64,000 nucleotides of DNA. Origin: Limosilactobacillus mucosae DSM 13345 (GTDB lineage Bacteria > Bacillota > Bacilli > Lactobacillales > Lactobacillaceae). Of this stretch, positions 27,427 to 35,860 are shown piece after piece. How positions within the stretch are numbered: position 1 is the stretch's first letter; each line of letters begins with the position of its first letter. The stretch lies in the NCBI RefSeq assembly GCF_001436025.1, contig NZ_AZEQ01000003.1, positions 90,521 through 154,520 of the forward strand, given 5' to 3'. The notes under the pieces are model-generated. The model worked only from the letters and a program-made list of their open reading frames with translations. It made no database searches and was not told the DNA's origin. Position numbers and translations under genes: made by a program.

Positions 27427-28467
27427 ATGAAAACGGCAATTTTTGCTGAACCCGGTAAAATGGTGATTAAAGAGGCTGCCAAGCCAACCTTGCAGGCCGA
27501 TGATGACGTAATTATTCGCGTGATCCGGACCTGTGTCTGCGGTTCAGATCTATGGGCCTACTCAGCAGGTGATCAAAAAGCCAACGACTCAGTTAACAGC
27601 GGTCACGAAGCGCTTGGGATCGTTGAAGAGGTCGGCAGTGCGATTACAACGGTCAAGCCAGGTGATTTTGTTATTGCTCCATTCACGCATGGCTGTGGAC
27701 ATTGTGCTGCCTGTCTGGCCGGCTATGATGGCACCTGCGACGAGCGGGTCCTTTATGATAACTGGAGTGAAGGTTTCCAATCCGAATATATTTGCTTTAA
27801 GCATGGCAACTGGGCTTTGATTAAGATTCCTGGTCAGCCAGAAGACTATAGCGAAGGCATGATGAAGTCGTTTATGACGTTGGCCGACGTGATGGCAACT
27901 GGCTATCATGCCGCACGAACGGCTGAGGTTAAGCATGGCGATCGTGTTGTTGTCGTTGGTGACGGCGCGGTTGGTCAATGTGCCGTAATTGCTGCTAAAA
28001 TGATGGGAGCCTCGCAGGTCGTTATCATGAGTCGTCATGAGGATCGGCAAAAACTGGCCCAGGAATTTGGCGCGACGGCGTATGTTGCTGAACGTGGCGA
28101 TGAAGGAGTAAAAAAGGTCAAGGAGCTGCTTGGCGGTGGTGCTGACGCGGCATTAGACTGTGTCGGTACAGAAGCTTCAATCAATCAGTGTCTGGCAGTA
28201 GTTCACAATGGCGCTCACGTCAGTCGAATCGGCGTGCCGCACAGCAATGTCGATCCATTCACGCTGTTTGCCCACAATATTGCAATGGCTGGTGGTTCGG
28301 CAAGTGTGACGACCTATGATAAAAACGTGCTTTTAAAGGCGGTCTTGGATGGGCAGATCAATCCAGGCAAAGTGTTTACCAAAACCTACACGCTGGATCA
28401 GATCAACGAAGCCTATCGTGATATGGCTGACCGTAAGACGATCAAATCCTACATTGTAATTGAGTAA
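27427..28467 (+). CDS. Zinc-dependent medium-chain alcohol dehydrogenase
   Basis: The 346-aa MDR enzyme has catalytic zinc ligands Cys38, His60 and Glu61 (S-G-H-E-A), a structural zinc loop (C90, C93, C96, C104) and the Rossmann motif V-V-G-D-G-A-V-G-Q near residue 175. It oxidises or reduces alcohols and aldehydes with NAD(P). The substrate cannot be read from sequence. The AdhR/NmlR-like operator upstream suggests an aldehyde or carbonyl stress role. AAGGAGG precedes the ATG. Confidence 0.92.
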   Translation: MKTAIFAEPGKMVIKEAAKPTLQADDDVIIRVIRTCVCGSDLWAYSAGDQKANDSVNSGHEALGIVEEVGSAITTVKPGDFVIAPFTHGCGHCAACLAGYDGTCDERVLYDNWSEGFQSEYICFKHGNWALIKIPGQPEDYSEGMMKSFMTLADVMATGYHAARTAEVKHGDRVVVVGDGAVGQCAVIAAKMMGASQVVIMSRHEDRQKLAQEFGATAYVAERGDEGVKKVKELLGGGADAALDCVGTEASINQCLAVVHNGAHVSRIGVPHSNVDPFTLFAHNIAMAGGSASVTTYDKNVLLKAVLDGQINPGKVFTKTYTLDQINEAYRDMADRKTIKSYIVIE

Positions 28468-28481
28468 CCCAAATAGTCGCA

Positions 28482-28521
28482 AAAAAATCGTCCTGTCTGA
28501 AGCAAGGCAGGGCGATTTTTT
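28482..28521 (+). terminator. Terminator of the alcohol dehydrogenase gene
   Basis: AAAAATCGTCCTG / CAGGGCGATTTTT around a 12-nt loop, with A and T tracts on both sides. Confidence 0.85.
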
Positions 28522-28634
28522 GACTAAAAATAATGCATGAATTCTTAATTTACATATAGTAAGATGAGGGCATTTAAGAAATTATTGCGACTGACGGATT
28601 GTTGATCAGACCGTAAGAAAGTTTGATATACTGG

Positions 28635-29042
28635 TTACTGATGGTCAGGCTGATTGACCCATTCATGCAGAGCCTGATTGGCCAGCTGGTGGGCGCCTTG
28701 ATTTTCTTTTTCAGGTACCCACTGGACTACGACGGTTTTAAAATCGTCCATGCTGGTTAACAGCTCGTTTAGCTCGTTTTCATAATGACGCGCATGCTCT
28801 TTGCCCACAGCGTCGCTCAGCAGGCGGCTGTCGGTATAAAACAGCACGGTCTCTTGATTGGAAAAATGTTTTTTTAAATAGGCAAAGCCTTCAATTGCCG
28901 CGGCAAATTCGCCTTGATGATTAGAAGCCCGCGGCAAAAAAGCTTTAAGCTGCTGCTGATGGCCGTCTTTGACAATCAGCATTCCCAGTCCGGTGGGGCC
29001 AGGATTGCCTTTGGTGGCAGCATCGGTATATAGTTTGATCAT
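28635..29042 (-). CDS. RNase HI-like protein with an altered fourth acidic residue
   Basis: The 135-aa protein has the RNase H fold: Asp7 in Y-T-D-A-A-T-K-G-N-P-G, Glu45 in G-E-F-A-A and Asp71 in Y-T-D-S-R-L-L. At the fourth catalytic position the usual Asp (A-D-x-L-A) is His118 (G-A-H-Q-L-A). It may degrade RNA in RNA-DNA hybrids with altered metal use, or be an inactive YpdQ-like relative. It is divergent from the ebsA-lspA-rluD run. Confidence 0.85.
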   Translation of the reverse strand: MIKLYTDAATKGNPGPTGLGMLIVKDGHQQQLKAFLPRASNHQGEFAAAIEGFAYLKKHFSNQETVLFYTDSRLLSDAVGKEHARHYENELNELLTSMDDFKTVVVQWVPEKENQGAHQLANQALHEWVNQPDHQ

Positions 29043-29075
29043 TTGATTACCTCATTGACATTAGGAAGTGATATT

Positions 29076-29477
29076 TTGGAAGAAGAAAAACGCTACTTTT
29101 ATCAGCCGGATCTAACCTCGGCAACCATTCAATGGTGCTGGATGCTTTTGATTGGCATTGCCGGTGTCGTAGTCTGGCTGGAGATTACCCATTTTAACTG
29201 GATTACGGCATTGCTTTTAGCGCTTTTTATTATTTTAGCAGTTTTGGCGATTGGCCGGCGCACGGTTTTGGTAACGCCGACCAAAATGGTATTTGATCGT
29301 ATGCTGCAGAATCGTTTTTTGGTCATTCCGCTTAAAGACATTCGCCAGCCTCGCTTTACCAAGCATACCATGACGATCACGGTTAATGGCGAGGTCATGA
29401 CCTTTTCATTTTCCGCGCGCTCAATCGACTCTTTAAAGATTACGCTGGGTAATGCAGTAAAAAATGAACATGAATAA
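29076..29477 (+). CDS. EbsA-like two-span membrane protein
   Basis: This protein of about 133 aa starts at TTG 29076 behind TAGGAAGTG; an in-frame ATG at 29043 lacks a ribosome site. Two membrane segments (about 18-38 and 43-60) are followed by a cytoplasmic PH-like beta-rich tail (V-T-P-T-K-M-V-F-D...V-I-P-L-K-D-I-R-Q-P). This matches the EbsA family, named after an enterococcal gene and found before lspA in lactobacilli. The function is unknown. It overlaps lspA by 14 nt. Confidence 0.7.
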   Translation: MEEEKRYFYQPDLTSATIQWCWMLLIGIAGVVVWLEITHFNWITALLLALFIILAVLAIGRRTVLVTPTKMVFDRMLQNRFLVIPLKDIRQPRFTKHTMTITVNGEVMTFSFSARSIDSLKITLGNAVKNEHE

Positions 29478-29958
29478 AACAGAAAAGAATCAATTGAAAA
29501 AACAATCGCTGCTGCCATGGTCTTTGATTTTAATCGTTGGTCTGATCATTGTCGATCAAATCGTCAAGCACTGGGTAACCAGCAATATCCCGTTAAATGG
29601 CAGCCGAACGTTCATTCCGGGACTGCTGGATCTGGATAATCTGCATAATACCGGGGCAGCTTGGAGCATGTTGGAAGGGCGGCAGTGGTTTTTTGCGGTC
29701 ATAACGGTAATTGCAATTATCGTGGTAGCTTATCTGATGTGGAAAAATCGCCGCTCTGCCTGGATGATGACAGGACTTTCGCTGATTATGGCTGGTGCAG
29801 TCGGTAATTTTATCGACCGGCTCAGTCAGGGATACGTGGTTGATATGTTTGCCCTAAGAAACGTCAATTTCCCAGTATTTAACGTTGCCGATGCCTGTTT
29901 AACGGTTGGCGTGTTTATCATGCTGATCGTAGTTTTGAAAGAGGATGATCACAAATGA
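29464..29958 (+). CDS. lspA: Signal peptidase II (lipoprotein signal peptidase)
   Basis: The 164-aa aspartic membrane protease removes signal peptides from prolipoproteins. It has four membrane segments and the two catalytic Asp motifs G-N-F-I-D-R (D118) and F-N-V-A-D-A (D143). The ATG may be 29464 or 29470. It overlaps rluD by an ATGA junction, the conserved lspA-rluD order. Confidence 0.97.
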   Translation: MNMNKTEKNQLKKQSLLPWSLILIVGLIIVDQIVKHWVTSNIPLNGSRTFIPGLLDLDNLHNTGAAWSMLEGRQWFFAVITVIAIIVVAYLMWKNRRSAWMMTGLSLIMAGAVGNFIDRLSQGYVVDMFALRNVNFPVFNVADACLTVGVFIMLIVVLKEDDHK

Positions 29959-30875
29959 ACTCAGAACGCCAAATCAAGATTGATGCCGATCTGACCGGCC
30001 GCATTGACAAGGTTTTGGGCCATTTTCTAAATGATGTTTCCCGCTCGCAGCTGCAGAAATGGATTGAGGATGGCCACGTTACCGTTAATGGGCAGTCCGT
30101 TAAAACCAAGTACAAGCTTCAAGTGGGCGATATGGTGCGCATCATACCTGAAGAACCGCAAACCATTGATTTGGAACCAGAAAACATTCCCCTGGATATC
30201 GTTTATGAGGATGATGATGTGATCGTCGTCAATAAACCGGCCGGAATGGTAGTGCATCCCGCGCCTGGGCATCCCAGTCATACGCTGGTCAACGCACTGT
30301 TGTATCATTCGCCGCTGTCGACGATCAATGGTGAGTTTCGGCCAGGAATCGTCCACCGCATCGATAAGGATACCTCGGGCCTGTTGATGGTGGCCAAAAA
30401 TGATCTGGCACACCGCAGTCTGGCCGCGCAGCTGAAGTCCAAGACCAACCAGCGCGAGTACGTCGCCTTGGTGCATGGCGTGATCAAAGAGGAGCAGGGA
30501 ACGATTGATGCGCCGCTGGGTCGTTCCAAAAAAGATCGCAAGAAACAGGCAGTCGTCTTGGATGGCCGTCATGCCGTAACGCATTTTAAGGTACTGAAGC
30601 GTTATCAGCACTATACGCTGGTCAAATGTCGGCTGGAGACTGGGCGAACGCATCAGATTCGCGTTCATATGGCCTATATCGGGCATCCCTTGGCTGGCGA
30701 TCCACTGTATGGGCCACGCAAAACCCTGGCTGGACCGGGACAGTATCTGCATGCTGGTCTGTTGGGCTTTCGACACCCCCGCAGCGGTCAAGAGATGACG
30801 TTTACCGCGCCGCTGCCGGACTACTTTACCAAGATGCTTGAACATTTGGACAAAACCGACCGCCGTGATGAATAG
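29955..30875 (+). CDS. rluD: RluD-family 23S rRNA pseudouridine synthase
   Basis: The 306-aa enzyme has an N-terminal S4 domain (about 14-75) and the RluA-type catalytic motif H-R-I-D-K-D-T-S-G-L (Asp about 139). It acts on large-subunit rRNA. It is co-transcribed with lspA and, with a gap of only 34 nt and no terminator, with the second carA-carB pair. Confidence 0.95.
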   Translation: MNSERQIKIDADLTGRIDKVLGHFLNDVSRSQLQKWIEDGHVTVNGQSVKTKYKLQVGDMVRIIPEEPQTIDLEPENIPLDIVYEDDDVIVVNKPAGMVVHPAPGHPSHTLVNALLYHSPLSTINGEFRPGIVHRIDKDTSGLLMVAKNDLAHRSLAAQLKSKTNQREYVALVHGVIKEEQGTIDAPLGRSKKDRKKQAVVLDGRHAVTHFKVLKRYQHYTLVKCRLETGRTHQIRVHMAYIGHPLAGDPLYGPRKTLAGPGQYLHAGLLGFRHPRSGQEMTFTAPLPDYFTKMLEHLDKTDRRDE

Positions 30876-30909
30876 TTTTGAGGCGGCTTAAAAAGTGAGA
30901 TGAGATTGG

Positions 30910-31992
30910 ATGACAGCAAGATATTTGATATTTGAGGATGGCTCCATCTTTGAGGGTGAGGGATTTGGCTCGCCTGCCGTAACTTTTGGCGAGATGGTTT
31001 TTAATACCAGTATGACGGGATATCAAGAAATCATTACCAACCAAATCTACCATAATCAAATTGTCGTTTTTACCAACCCCAATATTGGCAATTATGGAAT
31101 TCAGCGCAATATCTATGAATCAATCGTACCTTCAATCAAAGGCGTTGTCTGCCGTAATTTGGCGCCCTTAAAGGAACGGCGTCATGGAACGACTCTGGAT
31201 CAGTATTTAAAACAGATGAATATTCCTGGGGTTACCAACGTTGACACGCGGGCCATCGTGCGGCATCTGCGGAAGGTTGGCCAGCCGATGAAGGGCAGTA
31301 TCGTCCCAGTCCCTGATGATCACGCGTTTGATCAGCTGCATGCTACCGTTTTGACCAATCAGCAGGTTGCTCAGGTTGCCACGCCAAAGCCATTTCCCAA
31401 TCCAGATATTGGCCGCAGCGTGGTCGTGATTGACTTTGGCCTTAAAAACGGGATCTTAAGGGAGCTTTCGCGGCGTAAGTGCAATGTTACCGTGCTGCCA
31501 TATACGGCCAGCGTTGATGATATTTTGCGATTGGATCCGGATGGCGTAGTGCTCTCCAGCGGCCCAGGAAACCCTGAATCATTGAAACGATCAGTCTTGG
31601 AAATGATTCGGCAAGTTGAGGCTAAGGTCCCCATGTTTGCCATTGGACTGGGGCACGAGCTGTTTGCCTTAGCGAATGGGTGTAAGGTTGAGCGTTTGGC
31701 AACCGAGCATCATGGCATGAATCATCCAATCCGAGAGATCATCACCGATCACATTGTTTTTGCTTTTCAAGGTGAGGGTTATGTAATTCGGCGCAACTCA
31801 GTCGATCGTTCGCAGCTTTTTATTACCTATGTCGATATGCTTGATGGCACGGTTCAAGGGTTGCGGCATCGTCACTATCCGGCTTTTTCGGTGCAGTTCT
31901 TCCCTGATGGCGCGCCTGGTCCGGATGAAACCAACAATCTTTTTGATGAGTTTATGGACATTATGAAGCAGCGCGAGGAGGGATGGCGATGA
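30910..31992 (+). CDS. CarA paralogue without glutaminase residues (pseudoenzyme)
   Basis: The 360-aa protein aligns with CarA of this window almost without gaps. At the same positions the nucleophile Cys246 is Gly246 (A-I-G-L-G-H-E), His331 is Phe331 (Q-F-F-P-D-G) and the Gln after the G-H motif is Glu. It cannot run the Cys-His glutaminase reaction. The frame is intact, a ribosome site is present, and the gene ends in an ATGA overlap with the carB paralogue, so it is probably expressed. The fold and CarB interface look kept (G-M/S-T-G-Y-Q-E, F-T-N-P-x-I-G-N-Y-G). Possible roles are a regulatory or decoy subunit, or slow decay. Confidence 0.9.
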   Translation: MTARYLIFEDGSIFEGEGFGSPAVTFGEMVFNTSMTGYQEIITNQIYHNQIVVFTNPNIGNYGIQRNIYESIVPSIKGVVCRNLAPLKERRHGTTLDQYLKQMNIPGVTNVDTRAIVRHLRKVGQPMKGSIVPVPDDHAFDQLHATVLTNQQVAQVATPKPFPNPDIGRSVVVIDFGLKNGILRELSRRKCNVTVLPYTASVDDILRLDPDGVVLSSGPGNPESLKRSVLEMIRQVEAKVPMFAIGLGHELFALANGCKVERLATEHHGMNHPIREIITDHIVFAFQGEGYVIRRNSVDRSQLFITYVDMLDGTVQGLRHRHYPAFSVQFFPDGAPGPDETNNLFDEFMDIMKQREEGWR

Positions 31993-34493
31993 AAAAGGTT
32001 CTTCTGATTGGAGCCGGCGCCGACAGCATTGAACATGGCGATGAGCTTGATGCTGCGGCTTTTCAGGTTGCCAGCGTCTTAAAAGAGCAGGGCTGGGAGA
32101 CGATCCTCATTGATGACAATCCATTTTCTTTTACCTTGGATTGTCCGGATGCCATCGATCATGCCTGCATCAAGTCACTGACGGTTGAAAATGTCGTTGC
32201 CACGATCAAGCAGTATCATCCTGATGCAATCCTGCCAACGTTGGGCGGCCGGCGTGCGTTTGAGCTGATTCAGGCAGTCAGCGAGACCGGCATTCTGCAG
32301 GCCGATGACATTGAGCTTTTGGGAGTACCTGAAGCTACGATTCGTCAGATCAACAACCCAATGCTGCTCGGCAAGACGCTGCATAATCTCAACGTGCCTA
32401 CCAAGGCCATCTCTAAAGTCGATAATTACGTTGATGCACTGGAGATGGTCCAACGGGTCGGCTATCCGATTATAGTGCGCTCTGTATTACCCAAAGGAGC
32501 GGGCTGGCGTTCGCTGGTACATGATCAAGATGAGCTTAAGCGGGCCGTGGCAACTGGTCTCAGACAGTCACGCTCGGGTCAGATTACAGTTCAGCAGAGT
32601 CTGGCTGGGTTTAAGGAAATCGAGATCGTTGTTTTAAGGGACGGCTTTGGGACGATGATGCAGCTGGCCTGCGTCGAAGATATCGATCCGATTGGCATTC
32701 ATGCTGGCGATTCAATTGCAGTACTTCCGGCCCAGACGCTGCTTGACCGCGAGATTCAAGACATGCGCGATACGGCATTTGCCATAACGCGCAAACTGCG
32801 GATCGTCGGCGTCAATCACGTTCAATTTGCGCTTGATCAAGCTAACGGAAAATTCTACGTGATCAAAAATAATCCTTATTTTGACCGCTTAACGGCTTTT
32901 GCGGCAACAGCAACCGGCTATGCCCTGCAGGTCGTCTGTGGCGAATTATATGCCGGCAAGACGCTGCGTGACATTCATCTTGACCACGGCTACTATAAGC
33001 ACGCGGCCGTGACGGAACCGGTTATGGATCACGTTGCCGTCCGGATGCCAGTCTGGCCGTTTGCCGAACTGCCCGATGCAGATCGGCAGCTTGGCACGCG
33101 CAAGAAGTCAACGGGGACGATGATTGGCGTTGGTCGCAGTCTGACTGAGGCCATGTTTAAGGCAATCAGTGACTTTCCAAGAATAGAGCAGGATTCACGC
33201 CTGGCAAAACAGGATCAGCTTTCCGATGATGAGCTGGTGCAGCTTTTGATCCATCCGCATGCCGGTCGTCTGTTTACGCTGTTGGCAGCTTTGCGGCGCG
33301 GCTACACTGATGATGAGCTGACCGAGCTGACTAAGATCGATGCCTATTACTTTGCCTGTCTGCGTCAGATGCAGACGATTGAAGATGCGCTCAAGGGCCA
33401 TCCTGGCGATACAGAGCTGTTGGTCAAGGCCAAATACTGCGGCATGAGCGATGAAAGCATTGCTAAGATCTGGCAATGGCCAACGACTAAGGTGGTAGCA
33501 ATGCGAGACGAGCATGTCATTCACCGAACCTTTAAGGAGCTGGAGCCTTCTGCGGGCGAATTTGATCAGCACACCAACGTTTTTTACTCTACGTATGAAA
33601 TGGAGGATGAGGCCAATCCAAGTCCTTCGCCAACCGCAGTCGTTGTAGGTACGGGACCATTGCGGCTGGGCAACGGAACTTCCTGTGACTATTTTGTTGC
33701 CAACACGCTGCGTGAATTGCGCGACCATGGCTACCAGACCGTCATCATCAATGACAATCCCAGCTCGGTAACCTTGGCGCCGATGCTGGCTCGCAAGCGC
33801 TATCTGGAGCCGCTGCAGTCAGAAAACATTCGTGCGGTTTTGGACGTCGAGCATCCGGAAGTCGTATTGATTCCGGCTAGTCGTCATGAATTGATCGACC
33901 AGCTGGGACCAATTGCCAAAAACATCCAGATTGCCGAGATTCCTGAAGATCAGCGCCCAACTTCATTAACGGTCGGTGAGCCGCTGGACAGTTTTAACGC
34001 ACTGTTTGACGGTCAGCTCATCTATCCGCTGGGCATTACGGCAGATCTGCAGTCAACCGATGATCTGAGCTATCAGCCGACTGCGCAGCGTTTTCCGGCC
34101 CGCTTGACGCCGCATGATTTTGCTTTGCTGGAAAAGCAAGGTGGTCAGGCTATTAGTGAGCAGAAGGCGCCAGGACTTTACCAGGTTGTTTTTGTACACC
34201 GCTTTGATGGTACCTTTAAGCAGCTTTTGGTTCAGCATATGCCATTGCCGGAAATTGCCTTTTTGTCGAAGGTCTTAAAGTTGAATCTGCCGGGAATTAC
34301 GGTACGCATGGCATTGGGCCGGCTGGATGGCGATGCCCTAAATGAAGCGCTGGTTCCTAAAGGCGAAACCAAAATGGCAGTCTATCGGGCAGTCTTTCCG
34401 TTCAAGTCGCTGCATCTTGTTCATGAAAAGCCAACCATCAACCGGGTTTTGGGTGGTCAGATGCAGTTTTTGAGTGATGATGATTTTGAATAG
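31989..34493 (+). CDS. Truncated, degenerate CarB paralogue (pseudoenzyme)
   Basis: The frame of 834 codons starts best at ATG 31989 (7 nt after GAGGAGGG); ATG 31983 is only one base from that site. It follows CarB through the first ATP-grasp half and oligomerisation domain, but the Gly-rich loop G-G-T-G-G-G is replaced by K-G-A-G-W-R. The metal ligand Glu of I-E-V-N-P-R is Lys (I-K-N-N-P-Y). The second half keeps its N-terminal Rossmann part (V-G-T-G-P-L-R-L-G-N-G), then loses most of the second ATP-grasp core and the whole MGS-like domain. Carbamoyl phosphate synthesis looks impossible. No stop or frameshift interrupts it. Confidence 0.88.
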   Translation: MKKVLLIGAGADSIEHGDELDAAAFQVASVLKEQGWETILIDDNPFSFTLDCPDAIDHACIKSLTVENVVATIKQYHPDAILPTLGGRRAFELIQAVSETGILQADDIELLGVPEATIRQINNPMLLGKTLHNLNVPTKAISKVDNYVDALEMVQRVGYPIIVRSVLPKGAGWRSLVHDQDELKRAVATGLRQSRSGQITVQQSLAGFKEIEIVVLRDGFGTMMQLACVEDIDPIGIHAGDSIAVLPAQTLLDREIQDMRDTAFAITRKLRIVGVNHVQFALDQANGKFYVIKNNPYFDRLTAFAATATGYALQVVCGELYAGKTLRDIHLDHGYYKHAAVTEPVMDHVAVRMPVWPFAELPDADRQLGTRKKSTGTMIGVGRSLTEAMFKAISDFPRIEQDSRLAKQDQLSDDELVQLLIHPHAGRLFTLLAALRRGYTDDELTELTKIDAYYFACLRQMQTIEDALKGHPGDTELLVKAKYCGMSDESIAKIWQWPTTKVVAMRDEHVIHRTFKELEPSAGEFDQHTNVFYSTYEMEDEANPSPSPTAVVVGTGPLRLGNGTSCDYFVANTLRELRDHGYQTVIINDNPSSVTLAPMLARKRYLEPLQSENIRAVLDVEHPEVVLIPASRHELIDQLGPIAKNIQIAEIPEDQRPTSLTVGEPLDSFNALFDGQLIYPLGITADLQSTDDLSYQPTAQRFPARLTPHDFALLEKQGGQAISEQKAPGLYQVVFVHRFDGTFKQLLVQHMPLPEIAFLSKVLKLNLPGITVRMALGRLDGDALNEALVPKGETKMAVYRAVFPFKSLHLVHEKPTINRVLGGQMQFLSDDDFE

Positions 34494-34494
34494 C

Positions 34495-34540
34495 AATTAA
34501 AAGAACCAGGCAGGTCAAGATGTCTGGTTCTTTTAATTTT
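34495..34540 (+). terminator. Bidirectional terminator after the carB paralogue
   Basis: AATTAAAAGAACCAG / CTGGTTCTTTTAATTTT with a 14-nt loop. Confidence 0.92.
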
Positions 34541-34591
34541 GCAATCGTTTTTAAATTTGTAAAAAATACAAAAATATTTGATATTTATTAA

Positions 34592-34629
34592 TGAAAGCGC
34601 TTAAATTTAGGCGGAAAATATGTTATGAT
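34592..34629 (+). promoter_or_regulatory. Promoter with cre-like site for the dehydrogenase gene
   Basis: TGAAAGCGCTTAAA (34592-34605) matches the CcpA cre consensus at 13 of 14 positions and overlaps the -35 area. TATGAT (34624-34629) is a good -10. The position predicts carbon catabolite repression. Confidence 0.6.
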
Positions 34630-34680
34630 TTAATCATGTTAAGTCGTGAAGCGTTTTATAAACAGAAAGAAGCTTGCAAA

Positions 34681-35817
34681 ATGAATGAAAATAAAGTCGT
34701 AAAATTTTCCTACGAACAGCTTGATCGTCTTTGCATGGATGCTTTTCAAAAGTTTGGTTTTAACGCGAAACAGGCTTCCATCATTACCGATGTTTTATTA
34801 ACTGCCGATATGTATGGTATTCAAAGTCATGGCATGCAGCGAATGGTCCGCTACTATAAGGGAATTCAAAAAGGGACGATGAAAGTTGATGCCAAGCCAG
34901 AAATCGTTTTTGAAACTCCAGTTTCGGCGGTAGTTGACGGCCATGATGGCATGGGACAGCTTAATGGGCATTTCGCGATGGAACTGGCAATCGCCAAAGC
35001 CAAGAAAGCAGGCGTTGGAATCGTTTCGGTTCGTAATTCAAATCATTACGGTATTGCCGGGTACTATGCCAAAATGGCCGCTAAAGAAGGCATGCTTGGT
35101 TTTTCCTGTACCAACAGCGAGGCCATCATGGTCCCAACGTTTGGCAGACAGGCAATGATCGGTTCCAATCCACAAGCCTGGTGCGTGCCAGCACGGCCTT
35201 ATGACTTTTTGTTTGATGCGTCAACGACGGTCGTTACGCGGGGCAAGCTGGAGATGTACAATAAGCTGGATCAGCCATTGCCAGATGGTTGGGCCTTGGA
35301 TGCACAAGGCGAGCCAACCAACGATGCGGCGATGGTCTTGGACAATATCGTTCACAAAAACGGCGGCGGCATCATGCCTTTGGGCGGCAATACGGAAACG
35401 CTGGGGTCGCATAAGGGCTATGGCAATGGGATGGTCGCCGAGATCTTCTCATCGATTCTTTCAATGGGTACGACCTCTGAATCAACCATGCAAAATGGCA
35501 AGTCAGGAATCTGCCACGGCTTTATGGCCATCAATCTCAACGCATTTGGTGATGGTGAGGCAATCAGTCAGCACCTTTCTGAATATCTGCAAAAGCTGCG
35601 CGATTCTGCTAAGGCAGATGGTCACGACAAGATCTATACGCATGGCGAAAAAGAGATCCTGGCCATGGCTGATCGTAAGGCAAACGGGATTCCGGTCATT
35701 GATAAGACAATGACTGAGGTCAAGGATTTATGCGACTACCTGGATCTGGATTTTGCCGACTACTTTGGCGAATATCAACCGCCAAAAGCTGAGGGAATGT
35801 TTGTCGGCAATTATTAA
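34681..35817 (+). CDS. Malate/L-lactate dehydrogenase-family (Ldh2/MdhA type) oxidoreductase
   Basis: The frame is open upstream, but ATG 34681 gives the family length of 378 aa. The catalytic His segment Y-G-I-Q-S-H-G-M-Q-R (about 40-49), S-N-H-Y-G-I-A-G-Y-Y and T-N-S-E-A are characteristic of this NAD(P)-dependent family. It covers malate, sulfolactate, ureidoglycolate and 2,3-diketogulonate dehydrogenases. The exact substrate is unresolved. It stands alone with a cre-like site and its own terminator. Confidence 0.9.
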   Translation: MNENKVVKFSYEQLDRLCMDAFQKFGFNAKQASIITDVLLTADMYGIQSHGMQRMVRYYKGIQKGTMKVDAKPEIVFETPVSAVVDGHDGMGQLNGHFAMELAIAKAKKAGVGIVSVRNSNHYGIAGYYAKMAAKEGMLGFSCTNSEAIMVPTFGRQAMIGSNPQAWCVPARPYDFLFDASTTVVTRGKLEMYNKLDQPLPDGWALDAQGEPTNDAAMVLDNIVHKNGGGIMPLGGNTETLGSHKGYGNGMVAEIFSSILSMGTTSESTMQNGKSGICHGFMAINLNAFGDGEAISQHLSEYLQKLRDSAKADGHDKIYTHGEKEILAMADRKANGIPVIDKTMTEVKDLCDYLDLDFADYFGEYQPPKAEGMFVGNY

Positions 35818-35821
35818 AATA

Positions 35822-35860
35822 AAAGGACTTTGGTGGCAATGCATCAAAGTCCTTTTATTT
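35822..35860 (+). terminator. Bidirectional terminator between convergent genes
   Basis: AAAAGGACTTTG / CAAAGTCCTTTTATTT. It serves the dehydrogenase gene and the reverse-strand rqcH, whose stop lies at its edge. Confidence 0.9.

Noticed and set aside
30027..30845. Reverse-strand frame of 272 codons opposite rluD
   Set aside because: Shadow of a well-supported S4/RluA protein; no ribosome site.
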